Source of the DNA: Anniella stebbinsi
Lineage: Eukaryota; Chordata; Lepidosauria; Squamata; Anniellidae
Direction: 5' to 3'
DNA length: 64,000 bases
NCBI GenBank assembly: GCA_029215795.1
Contig: JARDYH010000003.1
Span: forward strand, 31,373,001-31,437,000
Of this stretch, positions 41,718 through 52,688 are shown piece by piece; within the stretch, counting starts at the first letter, position 1; each line of letters starts with the position of its first letter. The notes below the pieces were generated by a model. That model did no database searches. It had not been told where the DNA came from and saw only the letters and a program-made list of their open reading frames with translations. The position numbers and the translations under genes were made by a program.

Positions 41718-42915
41718 CATTAAAGACTTTTAACAACTATGACAACCAACCAAAAATGCCTCCCTCAGCTTTTAGACAATCAGCAGGCAGCAGTAGTGGG
41801 GAGCCCCATGGAAGGAAGTTCTGTTTATGTCCTCTAGGGGGCTTTCCAGGTAGTACAAGGGACAGAATAGTATAAAGGTTGTGAAATAAAAAGTACACAC
41901 ACACCTCAACCACCTCCTTAGAGTAAGGCAAACGCTAAAGCCGTGCACAATGAGAAATGTTTCTGAAATTCTCACCCCTTCCCACAGTTTTCCAATGCAA
42001 TTTCTTTTTGCCTCCCCCAACCCCCATAGATGGTTGGAAATAAATAGACTGAAAAATTCAGCACAGAACTATTTTTTAAAAAAATACACGTATTTCAAAT
42101 GAGATCATAAATTTGGGGATTTGCAAACATTTCTCAAATAAACAACAACACCCACCACTCTTGTTCATGTTCACGTTCAGGATTGCAGACAGGACATGTT
42201 CACATGATTGGCAAACAGAAACAACATTTTCATACATCCCTAGTGATCTCTAATGTCTCAGAATTATAATCCCCCCACAAGAAGATAGAAGTTGGACATC
42301 CTTGGTTTAACACAACCATTTGCTTCTTTAGTTGATTCAAAGGACCCAGCATAGTGTTACTCTGAAACCCAGAATTCTTCATTTCATTTAAGCCTGGTTT
42401 CCTCATATTTTTCATAATTGCTTTTCCTTTTGTTAGTTTCATTTTGCAGAACAGTATTTCAAAGACATTGTGTTTCTGTTCGTAAATTGAGGGGAACTGG
42501 AGTGTCATGCAGACCAGGATGGATGCTTTGCAATTGTTTCTAGGAATATTTGTGCACACTTGTGATGCCCCATAGGGTCCAACAGTCCTGTTCCTCAAAG
42601 AAAAATGTTGCTTGTGGGCAGGAAGGCAAATTAATCACAGGCTGGATATTATAAGACTGGAAAAGGAGGTGAAGACCCAGGATCTCATGTTTTTTGCACA
42701 TCCTGATCAGTTTGAAAAAAGCTTAACAGGGAAGAAAACAAGTTGTGTACACCTCAGCAAATGAATGATCAGACACCATCAGCTTGTGAGATAGATGAAG
42801 ATCTTCTAGATAATACACAAGGGATGGCATCAATACACATCTGTGAAGACGGCAGATGGAATTTTGCATTCCATCTTCCTTTTCAAATCCCCAGAGATTT
42901 ATGTGAAAATCCTTG

Positions 42916-42923
42916 GTCATTTG
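42916..42923. repeat. 8-bp target duplication GTCATTTG (copy at 45910-45917)
   Basis: Exact direct duplicate on both sides of the 3.0-kb hairpin element. Confidence 0.92.
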
Positions 42924-43083
42924 TAGGGATGTGCACTGACCCCCCGGATCAGATCGGATAGCGGATCGGAATCGGACCTGGGGGGTCGGATCGGATCGGA
43001 TCGGAGGCTGGTCGGATCGGATCGGACCAGATGTCCGATCCGGATCGGACGCCATTTTGAATGCTTTTTCCCATAGCCAAGTA

Positions 43084-44140
43084 TTGTTTTACAAAAACGC
43101 CTATAACTTTTTCATTTTTAAAGATAGAAGGATGAAACTTGGGCACATTGTAGACTGGTTAGGGGTAGTTATCTGTGAGAAATTTCAGAAAGAGTGGTGC
43201 ATGCATTTTGTGGCAATTAATTTTTTAATAAATACCCAGGAATGCCTATAACTTTGTCATTTTTAAAGTTACACACATGAAACTTTGCCACATTGTAGGG
43301 GGTACCTTGGGACCTATGTGTGTGAAATTTCGGAAACGTAGGTGCTTGCCTTGTGTGGCAATTAATTTTTAGAAAAATGGGTAGTAGTGGGGTAAATACA
43401 GTTACGCCTCCCATTTTTTTATTTTTGAAGATACAAACAGGAAACTTGGGCACATTACAGGTACCACTTGCCTTGATATGTGTGTGAAATTTCAGAAACA
43501 TTGGAGCTTTCCTTGTGTGGCAAGTAATTTTTGAAACAATGAGGAAAGAAACACCTATAACTTTGTCATTTTTAAAGTTACACACATGAAACTTTGCCAC
43601 ATTGTAGGTGGTACCTTGGGACCCATGTGTGTGAAATTTCGGAAACGTAGGTGCTTGCCTTGTGTGGCAATTAAGTTTTTAATAAATACCCAGGAATGCC
43701 TATAACTTTGTCATTTTTAAAGTTACACACATGAAACTTTGCCACATTGTAGGCGGTACCTTGGGACCTATGTGTGTGAAATTTCGGAAACGTAGGTGCT
43801 TGCCTTGTGTGGCAATTAATTTTAGAAAAATGGGTAGTGGTGGGGTAAATACAGTTACGCCTCCCACTTTTTTATTTTTGAAGATACAAACAGGAAACAT
43901 GGGCACATTACAGGTACCACTCGGCTTGATATGTGTGTAAAATTTCAGACAGCTGGGTCCAGGCATGTGGTGGCAAGGTATTTTTGAAACAATGAGGAAA
44001 GAAACGCCTATAACTTTTTTATTTTAAAAGTTAGAAGTCTGAACATTGCTCACTTTGTAGATGGGTTAGGGGTAGATATGTGTCAGAAATTTCAGAATTA
44101 TAGGTCCAGGCATTTGATGGCTATGGAATTTTTAAATTAC
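43084..44140 (+). repeat. Tandem ~150-bp units, left arm of the 3.0-kb element
   Basis: About seven units of the same family as 7985-9415, with a different number and order of subtypes. One unit (about 43558-43705) joins a TTTTTAATAAATACCCAGGA spacer to an unusual neighbour, suggesting unequal exchange. Confidence 0.85.
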
Positions 44141-44390
44141 ATGTTTCAAAAAAATTTCTACAGAGGCCAGGTCTTCCCCTCCCGCTTCCCGCGAAGAAAA
44201 GGAAACACTCTCTCGTCTCGATCCCTTTGATCCTTGCTAGTAGTATCCATTACAGGGCTCGTGTTTCCTTTCCTACTTTCACTTTTCAAGCAGAACGGCT
44301 GAGCCTAGCTGAGTTTTGCAGCCATGCGTGCAAGGAAGGATCACTCTGGTCTCGATCCCTTTGATCCTTGGTAGTATCCATTACAGGGCT

Positions 44391-44425
44391 CGTGTCTGCT
44401 TTCACTTTGTACTCAAGCAGACACG
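44391..44425. repeat. Centre of symmetry of the 3.0-kb hairpin
   Basis: CGTGTCTGCT (44391-44400) and AGCAGACACG (44416-44425) flank the 15-nt loop TTCACTTTGTACTCA. The fold point lies inside a copy of the 128-bp unit. Confidence 0.9.
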
Positions 44426-44689
44426 AGCCCTGTAATGGATACTACCAAGGATCAAAGGGATCGAGACCAGAGTGATCCTTCCTTGCACGCATGGCTGCAA
44501 AACTCAGCTAGGCTCAGCCGTTCTGCTTGAAAAGTGAAAGTAGGAAAGGAAACACGAGCCCTGTAATGGATACTACTAGCAAGGATCAAAGGGATCGAGA
44601 CGAGAGAGTGTTTCCTTTTCTTCGCGGGAAGCGGGAGGGGAAGACCTGGCCTCTGTAGAAATTTTTTTGAAACATGTAATTTAAAAATT

Positions 44690-45715
44690 CCATAGCCATC
44701 AAATGCCTGGACCTATAATTCTGAAATTTCTGACACATATCTACCCCTAACCCATCTACAAAGTGAGCAATGTTCAGACTTCTAACTTTTAAAATAAAAA
44801 AGTTATAGGGGTTTCTTTCTTCATTGTTTCAAAAATACCTTGCCACCACATGCCTGGACCCAGCTGTCTGAAATTTTACACACATATCAAGCCGAGTGGT
44901 ACCTGTAATGTGCCCATGTTTCCTGTTTGTATCTTCAAAAATAAAAAAGTGGGAGGCGTAACTGTATTTACCCCACCACTACCCATTTTTCTAAAATTAA
45001 TTGCCACACAAGGCAAGCACCTACGTTTCCGAAATTTCACACACATAGGTCCCAAGGTACCGCCTACAATGTGGCAAAGTTTCATGTGTGTAACTTTAAA
45101 AATGACAAAGTTATAGGCATTCCTGGGTATTTATTAAAAACTTAATTGCCACACAAGGCAAGCACCTACGTTTCCGAAATTTCACACACATGGGTCCCAA
45201 GGTACCACCTACAATGTGGCAAAGTTTCATGTGTGTAACTTTAAAAATGACAAAGTTATAGGTGTTTCTTTCCTCATTGTTTCAAAAATTACTTGCCACA
45301 CAAGGAAAGCTCCAATGTTTCTGAAATTTCACACACATATCAAGGCAAGTGGTACCTGTAATGTGCCCAAGTTTCCTGTTTGTATCTTCAAAAATAAAAA
45401 AATGGGAGGCGTAACTGTATTTACCCCACTACTACCCATTTTTCTAAAAATTAATTGCCACACAAGACAAGCACCTACGTTTCTGAAATTTCACACACAT
45501 AGGTCCCAAGGTACCCCCTACAATGTGGCAAAGTTTCATGTGTGTAACTTTAAAAATGACAAAGTTATAGGCATTCCTGGGTATTTATTAAAAAATTAAT
45601 TGCCACAAAATGCATGCACCAATCTTTCTGAAATTTCTCACAGATAACTACCCCTAACCAGTCTACAATGTGCCCAAGTTTCATCCTTCTATCTTTAAAA
45701 ATGAAAAAGTTATAG
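44690..45715 (-). repeat. Tandem ~150-bp units, right arm of the 3.0-kb element
   Basis: Reverse-complement counterpart of 43084-44140 with near identity. Confidence 0.85.
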
Positions 45716-45917
45716 GCGTTTTTGTAAAACAATACTTGGCTATGGGAAAAAGCATTCAAAATGGCGTCCGATCCGGATCGGACCTCATCGGATCGGATCG
45801 GATCGGATCGGAGGTTGTCCGGATCGGATCGGATTGGATCGGATTTTCCCGATTTTGGGTCGGATCGGATTCGGATCGTGGATCGGATCCGATCCGATGC
45901 ACACCCCTAGTCATTTG

Positions 45918-47589
45918 TACTGTCATACATTTTACTATTCCCAATTGCTCACTTTTATTAAAAGCCTGCACATTCTTGTGCCTGTTTTTGGATCATGGGT
46001 TTCTTGCACCCTCTTCATCATGGGCTTTTTAGTTGTGCATCAATAGTCCTTATTACCTATGTATATGCTACCCCTAAAACTAAGAGTGGTTCAGTGCAGA
46101 AGAGAACAATGACTCACAGACGATTATGTACATCTAGATAAGTGTTCCTTTGTGAAAATGTGTAGGTGGTTTGACATAAAAGGGTTCAATATTGTTGTTG
46201 TTTTTAATTGCATGATGTGGCAGGAAAAAAAGTTTTAAATGCTATAAGAATGACAATGGCCATTCTTTTCAAATATTGACCCCTTTGTGTTTGTAGATAT
46301 ATTATTTAATACTTAATGACAATAAGAAACATATTAATACATTTTTGAAACCTCTATATGGAATGAAGAGCATCCATGGACTTGGATTGCATCCAGAAAC
46401 CATTCTGTTTTCAGGTCTCAGAAAAGAAAATACACACACACATACACACACACAACATTAAGATGTAGTGAATTCTCCAAGACTTTGAGCAACAATAACA
46501 GAAAAGAAAATAATCATATTTTGTATTAAGAACATAAGAAGACCCATGCTGGATTCTACCATGGGTCCATCTAGCACTGGAACTGTGAATCTGATCTTTC
46601 TGTGTATGGCTGAAGTCTTCTCATCTATGGATAAATCCTCACTAAGAAGTATGCATACATAAATAGATAGGATTGTAACCTATGTGTGTTCCTGTGAATC
46701 TCTATGTGGCTCAGGAGATCTCACAAAATTTGTCCTAGCTGATAAGAGGCAATGTTTAGATACCTTTTTTTCAGAGATGTCACAAAGCCATCTTACCCTC
46801 CATTGACGATAAATAGCCTTGAGTGAACAAAGGAACACAATCTCAGTTGCAAACCAGACCAGACTGCGATAAACATGCTGGCTAAGCACATCCGTTTTGT
46901 CTTTAGACAATGCCTTTCTCTGCAAGATAATGAAAACTACTTCAGTTATAAAAGAAAGAAGGTGAGCATCACTTCTTTATAGCCACAAGTGAAGATATAG
47001 GCTGCCAGTGACAGAATGTCTCCAGTCAGACCAGAACCCTGTAGTGTAATAAATTTCCACTCTCTGAACTCCTGGCATACCTAGTTAGTCCCAGTGAGCT
47101 GCATCTGAGTCTTCATAATTTCAGATTCCTCTTAGTGTTTATAACAGCTAGTACTGTGCCAAACATTTCTTCCACATTTTTTTCAACCATTCTCACTGGA
47201 ACCCACACCTCCTTGCTACTGCACTGACGATCTCATGTATAAAGAAGCCAATCATGCTGGAATCCAATAGATGCAAATCTGGACCAAACATTTCTTCCAC
47301 TTTTTTTCAACCATTCTCATTCATTTTGATAGGGGGGAAATCTTTACAGGGGAGGGGTGATGTAACATTACACATACATGTATTATGAATTATGATGCCA
47401 TTTTTATGATGGGTATATCTAGGGTGAGAGTGGGATGAGTGACAGGAGGAATGGGGCATTTGCATATGTGAGATGATTGGCTGAGTCAGTGAGAGGAAGA
47501 TGAGGTATGTGTAATATTTAAGCAGGTTGCTCTGCTTATGTAAGTCAGGTAGGGCTTGATAAGGAATCGATCAGAGTAACACTCGTGGG
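45918..47589. other. Mostly unassigned; short dispersed repeats
   Basis: A (CA)n tract lies near 46431-46454. A dispersed-repeat phrase 'aagaacataagaagacccatgctgg' lies at about 46528-46600. An internal duplication of about 40 bp (AAACATTTCTTCCAC, then TTTTTCAACCATTCTCA) occurs at about 47161-47200 and 47284-47320. No exon seen. Confidence 0.4.
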
Positions 47590-48130
47590 TAGGGATATCG
47601 CAAGAGTCTGCGAGTGGAGTCTGATGGGCTTCCCCACACTCGCCTTCCCGGGGCCTACTTGCTAGCTGCAGGATGCTGATGGACCTGTGGCTCACCGAGC
47701 ACCCAGCTGCAGCCAGACCCCTTGACAAGCCACCATTTTGCACAAATGGCATTTTGGCAGACCGGGGGGGGGGGGGGAGGGGGGTCCAGAAAGGAAATGT
47801 TACATAAATGGCAGCTGTAAAAGGGTTACCCACCTATGCAACATTACAAGTGTGAATGGAGCATCCACGCCTGCAAGGTTGCGTAAATGGCCCCTTTACA
47901 GCTACCATTTATGTAACATTCCCTTCCCAGAAAAGCCCGAGTCAACACTGTTGCAGCTCACTAAGAGGACAGACGGCCCCACAGTTTCGCCGGGCACGTC
48001 TCAGGCCATCCAGAAGCTCACACAGCACCGTGAGCAGAGTAGGGTGGCAAGCAGCATGGCGAGCGCCCTATGAAGCCAGGTGCGGGTGCATCCATCCATT
48101 CTTCCTCATGGGTGGAGTGAACTTACCTTA
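47590..48130. mobile_element. Diverged hAT-like element (TAGGGATATCGCAAG end) with internal hairpin
   Basis: TAGGGATATCGCAAGAG at 47590 matches TAGGGATATCACAAGC at 51249. Inside, GTTACATAAATGGCAGCTGT and its mirror ACAGCTACCATTTATGTAAC (about 47800-47920) form a hairpin, also present in altered form at 51450-51580. The right boundary near GAACTTACCTTA is a guess and no duplication was found. Confidence 0.5.
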
Positions 48131-48334
48131 GTTATGAAGGGTGTGAGAGTGTGCATGTGCGTGACTGTCGTTTCGTGGTACCTCCCTCCTGCAGTCTGCA
48201 GCCTCCGAAGCTGCCTGTGCTTCAGTCACAGCCCAGGGAAAGATGTCATGAGGTAACTCATCCCATGAGCCTTTTTTCAGATCAGGAAGCACATCCAGGG
48301 AGGCTGCAAAGTGATGGGAAGATCTGCAATAGAT

Positions 48335-48783
48335 TAGGCTGTCCAGATGGCTCGGGATTTCCCGGTCCTAACCGGGAATCCAGGGGCAAACCGGCCCAAC
48401 CGGGGGGCGGGGGGGGCAAACCGGGGTGGCGGGGGGTCACGCGGCGGTGCAGCAAGCGAGGACCCGGCGGCGATGGGCGGCGGAGGAGCCCGGGAAGCGC
48501 CCGCCCCAGCATGTAAGTGCCCCGCGCCTCGAGCCCCGCGCCTCGAGCTCCTTACCTGTGCAGGCCGCGTCCGCTTCCCTCCAGTGCTCGCAGCACAGGC
48601 GAAGGGAGTGGGCGGGCCGTGCGGGGGGGCGGGCGCGCGGGGGGTGCAGGCGCGCTGGCGCACGGGCGGTGCAGCACGGGGAGGGGGGCGGGCCGTGCGG
48701 GGGGGCGGGCACGCGGGGGGGTTGTTTTATGTGGGGGGGATGGGGGGGACCGGGATTTTGGGTCTCAAAATCTGGTCAGCCTA
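48335..48783. mobile_element. 449-bp deleted GC-rich hAT element
   Basis: The ends are TAGGCTGTCCAGATGG and AAAATCTGGTCAGCCTA, with CAATAGAT at 48327-48334 and 48784-48791, a perfect 8-bp duplication. The left 230 bp parallel the 36462 element (GGTCCTAACCGGGAATCCAG; CCAGCATGTAAGTGCC; CTCCTTACCTG), but the right half of the CRE palindrome is deleted and replaced by GGGCGGGC-type DNA. Confidence 0.92.
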
Positions 48784-48959
48784 CAATAGATAGAAGTGGA
48801 AAAACACAGCTACTTTGCATCTATCTATCTAAGTGCAAGAAACAGTACTGAGATCAATTCAAAAGAAATTCTAAACCACCTCAAATATGAAGCAGAAAAA
48901 GGGAGGTCTTTCATGGGGAAAGAATACATTTGGGAAACTGGAGGACAGGTTTCAGCATG

Positions 48960-49200
48960 ACAGGAGATTCGACAAATTAGCAATCTTCTGGAATTTAAGA
49001 AAGCCGTGAAGACTGCTCTCTTCCGGCAGGCCTATCCAGTTTAATTTTAAGATGTTTTTAATAATGTATTTGTTTTTATCTGTTTTAATGGTTTATCTAT
49101 TTTATTGTTTTTATATTTATATTTAGTGTTGTTCCCCGCCTCGATCTAGATGGAGAGGCGGGTTAGAAATGAAATAAATAAATAATAAATAAATAAAATG
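48960..49200 (+). mobile_element. LINE 3' tail with (AAATAAAT)n end
   Basis: 'aagaaagccgtgaagactgc', 'tcttccggcaggcctatcc' and TGTTCCCCGCCTCGATCTAG followed by GGAGAGGCGGGTTAGAAATG and an AATAAATA tail. Same family as 17605-17726. Confidence 0.7.
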
Positions 49201-50144
49201 GTACCAATTTCAACCATACTGTGTAAAGCCAGCAGAATCTAAAGTGGGATTGTCAATACCCAAGGTGGCAAAGCCATCTTATTCGTAATTGGTAGCATTT
49301 TGTATTCTGGGCATGTGCCATGCAGCTGTTCCCCTTACTCAGATGAATCCAAAAAGATGACACCCACTCCATTCATTTTGACTGAGACTCCCTTATCCAG
49401 ATTGCCTCCTCAGATAAACCAGCAGTTTGAGAAGGGTTTGCAATCAGGCTAAAACCAGCATCAAAATTCATCTGCTCTGTTCCCTACATCCTTAGTAGTA
49501 CCTGTGAGTAGGGATGTATGATCATGTCATTTTGATTCATTTGCCCCATTATCTACTCCGCTTGGGAACAGGAAAGTAGTTTTTGGAAAAAGCTCACACA
49601 CTTTCGAGCTTGCATTCATGTTAGCAAAATTTGCACTTCAGAAAAATGTGCACTTTAAAATGCACTTTTTAAAAAAGTGCATTTTCATGCTTTAGTCAAT
49701 GGAGGAATACACACACGGGTCTCCACTTTTAAAAAACACATAGCAAAATGTGCACTTTTCCCCATCCAAACAAAAAGAAGAACTGATCACAATTGGAAAT
49801 GGGACTGAGGTGGTCCAAGCTTCAAGATGGAGTTCAAGCGATGCTGATTCTCTCATCTCTGCCTTTGAGGATCATTTGTGAAAAACTGACATGGTTCAGT
49901 TCTACAGCTGCTTGATGATTTCAGGGTTCAAGTTAATCAAAATTTCTCATACCATTTATTTTTGCCATTCTGTGTCCTCATATTTTCATCCTTATTCCAG
50001 ATAGGGTGGCCATCTGTCCTACTTTACACAAGACTGCCCTGTATTTGAAGCACTGTCTGGACCAGGTCTAGCTTCAAGACCAAGAAGCAACACAGTGGAG
50101 AACCAGCAGGGGCTTTGAAGTTACCCATCAACATGGAGCACCTG
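49201..50144. other. No complete element; hAT-like left ends at 49508 and 50004
   Basis: TAGGGATGTATGATCATG (49508) and TAGGGTGGCCATCTGTCC (50004) look like element starts, but I find no partner ends. Confidence 0.35.
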
Positions 50145-51175
50145 GGCTGCCTCTACAAGAGGCATTTAAAGCTCTTTCAAGGTGCATTAAAAAATTTACC
50201 TCTACAAGAAGAGTGATTTAAAGCTCTTTCAAGTCTCATTAAAAAATTACCTCTACAAGAGAGGAGCGCAAATGGGGCGTAGAGGCGCGTTATCTCCCCG
50301 ATTGTGCGCATTATCGAATGCACGTTAAATAGCGAGGTTTTTTTTGCTCCGTCCATTAAAGCGCATTTTGACTGCTGCCGCCGCCGCCGCCACTGTCAAA
50401 AGCCCTCCCCCGGCTGCAACGGCGCAGATTTCCTTCCTCACCCCCTTTCCGATCGCTCCATGCCCCGACCTGAACTTCAGCAACCCCAGGGGCTCCAGCG
50501 GAGGGAGCTATGATTTGAAGCCGGCGAGGCGAGAAGGGGGAGAGCAGATTTCCTTCCTCACCCCCTTTCCGATCGCTCCATGCCCCGACCTGAACTTCAG
50601 CAACCCCGGGGGCTCCAGCGGAGGGAGCTAGTCTAAGCGCCTGGCTGCCGGGAACATGATTTGAAGCCGGCGAGGCGAGAAGGGGGAGAGCAAGAGAGGG
50701 TGAGCTGCGCAGGGGGAGACTCCGGAAGATGAGCCACGCAGGTACGGGGAGCAACTCTTGGGGGAGGGGATGAGAAGGGGCCGTGGGAGAACGTTTTCCT
50801 TGGGGAAGGGGGAGGGGAGGCTGGGAAACGGACCCCCACGCAGGGTTTTGCCCAGAACACAATGGCAAGAAGCGCTTGCGGAGGTGGCGGTGCCGGCGGC
50901 AGCGGCGGGCTGTCTGTGATCCCCGGCACCCGCGGCGGGGGGCCCGGCAAGAGCAGGAGGAGGAAGAAGAGGGGGTAAAGGAAGGCGAGGAGGAGGAGGA
51001 TCGCTTGCCTGCTGCCCACAGCCTACCAGCCAGCCAGCTGGGGAGCTGCGGGGAGGGGAGTGAAGCGCCTTTTGTCGCCGCTTCTCGTGCAGAGGTATTA
51101 GGCGTAAAGGCGCTTCAGGGATAGTGTGCATAATCTCCTAACCGGGCGCAAAAGCAAATCCTTGTGGAGGGGACC
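50145..51175. mobile_element. PIF/Harbinger-like MITE carrying a GC-rich insert
   Basis: The left end GGCTGCCTCTACAAGAG and right end CTTGTGGAGGGGACC are inverted and flanked by CTG (50142-50144 and 51176-51178). The same termini bound the short copies at 52329-52682 and 56223-56570. This copy has a duplicated left subterminal block (CATTAAAAAATTTACCTC) and about 690 bp of extra GC-rich DNA (50385-51075) where the short copies have about 130 bp. Confidence 0.78.
50385..51075 (+). other. GC-rich segment inside the MITE, possibly captured host promoter/first exon
   Basis: This CpG-rich block contains a ~120-bp tandem duplication (CAGATTTCCTTCCTCACCCC ... AGGGGGAGAG at about 50425 and 50545) and a GCCGCCGCCGCC run. 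On the plus strand GAAGATGAGCCACGCAG is followed directly by GTACGG at about 50740, which could be a start codon with a 5' splice donor. The block is foreign to the MITE family. Capture of a host CpG-island/first-exon fragment is an inference. The ORFs across it are GC artefacts. Confidence 0.4.
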
Positions 51176-51248
51176 CTGGACAGCAGACTGAGCAGACAGG
51201 CACATGGGTCACCAGGTCACAGTCTTCCCCGCTATAGTGAGACATATT

Positions 51249-51677
51249 TAGGGATATCACAAGCACTCGATCGGTCTGGGAATCTGACAGACTCCCCCAT
51301 GTCCACCCCTCCCAGTTGGGCACCTGCAGTGTATTCATGGATCAGCAGGTCGAGCACCTGCGCAGCCCCACAAGTGTCCAGCAATCGTTCACCCCCATCC
51401 AGAGCCTCCATTGTGCACAACAACGGAGGCTCCAGAAAATGCAGAATTTTCCCATTGCATAAATGACAGCTATAAAGGCCCCATTTGCGCAAGAGTAAAG
51501 GCAGGAACGGAGCATTTGGACCTTTACTCTTGTGTAAATGGGGCCTTTCCATACACCATTTATGCAACGGGGTAAATGCACAATTTCTGGACCCTCAATT
51601 GTTGCACAGGGGTGAACGGTGGCAGAGGCGAGGCAAGCATCCAACAAGTTGGACCCGGGTGAGTTCACTCATCCCTA
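51249..51677. mobile_element. 429-bp diverged hAT MITE (TAGGGATATCAC end)
   Basis: The left end TAGGGATATCAC and right end CACTCATCCCTA are flanked by GACATATT (51241-51248) and GATGTATT (51678-51685), 6 of 8 matching. The interior hairpin (TTGCATAAATGACAGCTATA with CACCATTTATGCAACGGG; GCCCCATTTGCGCAAGAGTA with its mirror) is related to 47590-48130. Confidence 0.65.
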
Positions 51678-51689
51678 GATGTATTGTAT

Positions 51690-52117
51690 ATCTATTTAAA
51701 TTATAGCAACTATAAATGTGCATTTACACATATACTGTACATCTACACATGCAAACTGGTGCTTTCTTTTCTTCTCTTTTTTGCCAATGCATTTCCTCTT
51801 TTGAGGCAGTGTGTAAGCGGACAGGCATCCTAGTCACAAAATGGATATCCTGAGGAGAAAAGGAAACTTTTCTTCCAGACACTTTTAAAAAGACATGAGC
51901 TGTCTTCACTGTTGTGATCCTAAGTTCTTACAAGGAGAGAGAACTTGTTTTATTCTCTCTGTCAGTCATTTTTATTCTGTATGGCAGTCAGACTTCCTTT
52001 TGGTGCTTCCTGTGTTATCTGATGAGTACAGGTGCATGGTGGGAAATTCTGCCTGAATAGGAAGTTTGAAGTGGAGAAACAACCTCATCAGGATGGAATA
52101 GGAGAATGCTACTCATT
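51690..52117. other. No recognised feature
   Basis: No repeat ends or exon recognised. Confidence 0.4.
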
Positions 52118-52688
52118 GGCTGAATTCAGACGACACAATAAGCAACTGGGGTGGGAAAACAATTGTCAGTTGTGTCATCCGAATGCTGCCATAGTCAACT
52201 CAGCGCTGACCCTAATCCATACTACAGTTGTTTATTTATTACCATGTTGTGTGGGGAGTACCCCCTAGATGAACAACTGTAAAGTTGATTATTACCCCAC
52301 CATTGACTATCGTGTTGTCTGAATTCAGGGTGCCTCTTCACGAGAGGTTTAATGCTCTTTGAAGTCTCATTAAAAAATTTACCTCCACACCAGCGGAGCG
52401 CAAATGGGCCGTAGAGGCGCGTTATCTCTCCGATTATGCGCATTATCGAATGTGCGTTAAACAGCGAGTTTTATTTTGCTCCGGCCATTAAAGCGCATTT
52501 TGACTGTGTGAATATGCGCTTATGCGCATTAACTACTTGTAAACTGCATTTTGGATATCCGTTAATGCGCTTCGCCGCCTCTTGCCGCCTCTCGTGCAGA
52601 GGGATTAGTTGTAAATGCGCTTCTGCGATTATGCGCATAATCGGCTAACCAGGCGCAAAAGCGAATCCTTGTAGAGGGGACCTCAGCC
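52118..52688. mobile_element. MITE with inverted ends GGCTGAATTCAGAC, interrupted near its right end
   Basis: GGCTGAATTCAGACGACACAA at the left pairs with GTTGTCTGAATTCAG at the right. The last bases (CC, 52687-52688) lie beyond a second MITE inserted at 52329-52682. Removing the insert and one TCAG restores ...GAATTCAGCC as the exact mirror of the left end. Interior hairpins include CAACTGTAAAGTTG. Confidence 0.75.
52329..52682. mobile_element. Short PIF/Harbinger-like MITE nested in another MITE
   Basis: GGTGCCTCTTCACGAGAGG and CTTGTAGAGGGGACC bound the element, with TCAG at 52325-52328 and 52683-52686. It contains ATTATGCGCATTATCGAATG and TGCGATTATGCGCATAATCG palindromic phrases typical of this family. 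It is the uncaptured form of the element at 50145. Confidence 0.78.

Larger units (their letters stand above)
40218..42915. other. Mostly unassigned DNA with two trinucleotide microsatellites
   Basis: I see no element with both ends. A right-type hAT end (CATACATCCCTA, about 42232-42243) and a GCCGTGCACAATGAG motif near 41941 may bound a decayed MITE, without a duplication. No exon is supported. Confidence 0.4.
42924..45909. mobile_element. 3.0-kb hairpin hAT-type element with a 15-nt loop
   Basis: It begins TAGGGATGTGCAC, ends GATGCACACCCCTA and has a perfect GTCATTTG duplication. Apart from the outer ~100 bp it is one inverted repeat: left arm 42924-44400, loop 44401-44415, right arm 44416-45909. 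Mirror frames of 127 codons (43217-43600 minus and 45216-45599 plus) differ by one residue and 88-codon frames are identical. Each arm has the TIR, GATCGG repeats, about seven ~150-bp units and one and a half copies of the 128-bp repeat. No transposase or GC-rich core is present. Confidence 0.93.

Noticed and set aside
50356..51131. Minus-strand frames of 128-170 codons in the GC-rich MITE insert
   Set aside because: Overlapping frames on both strands, proline/serine-rich, with tandem-duplication artefacts; no domain.
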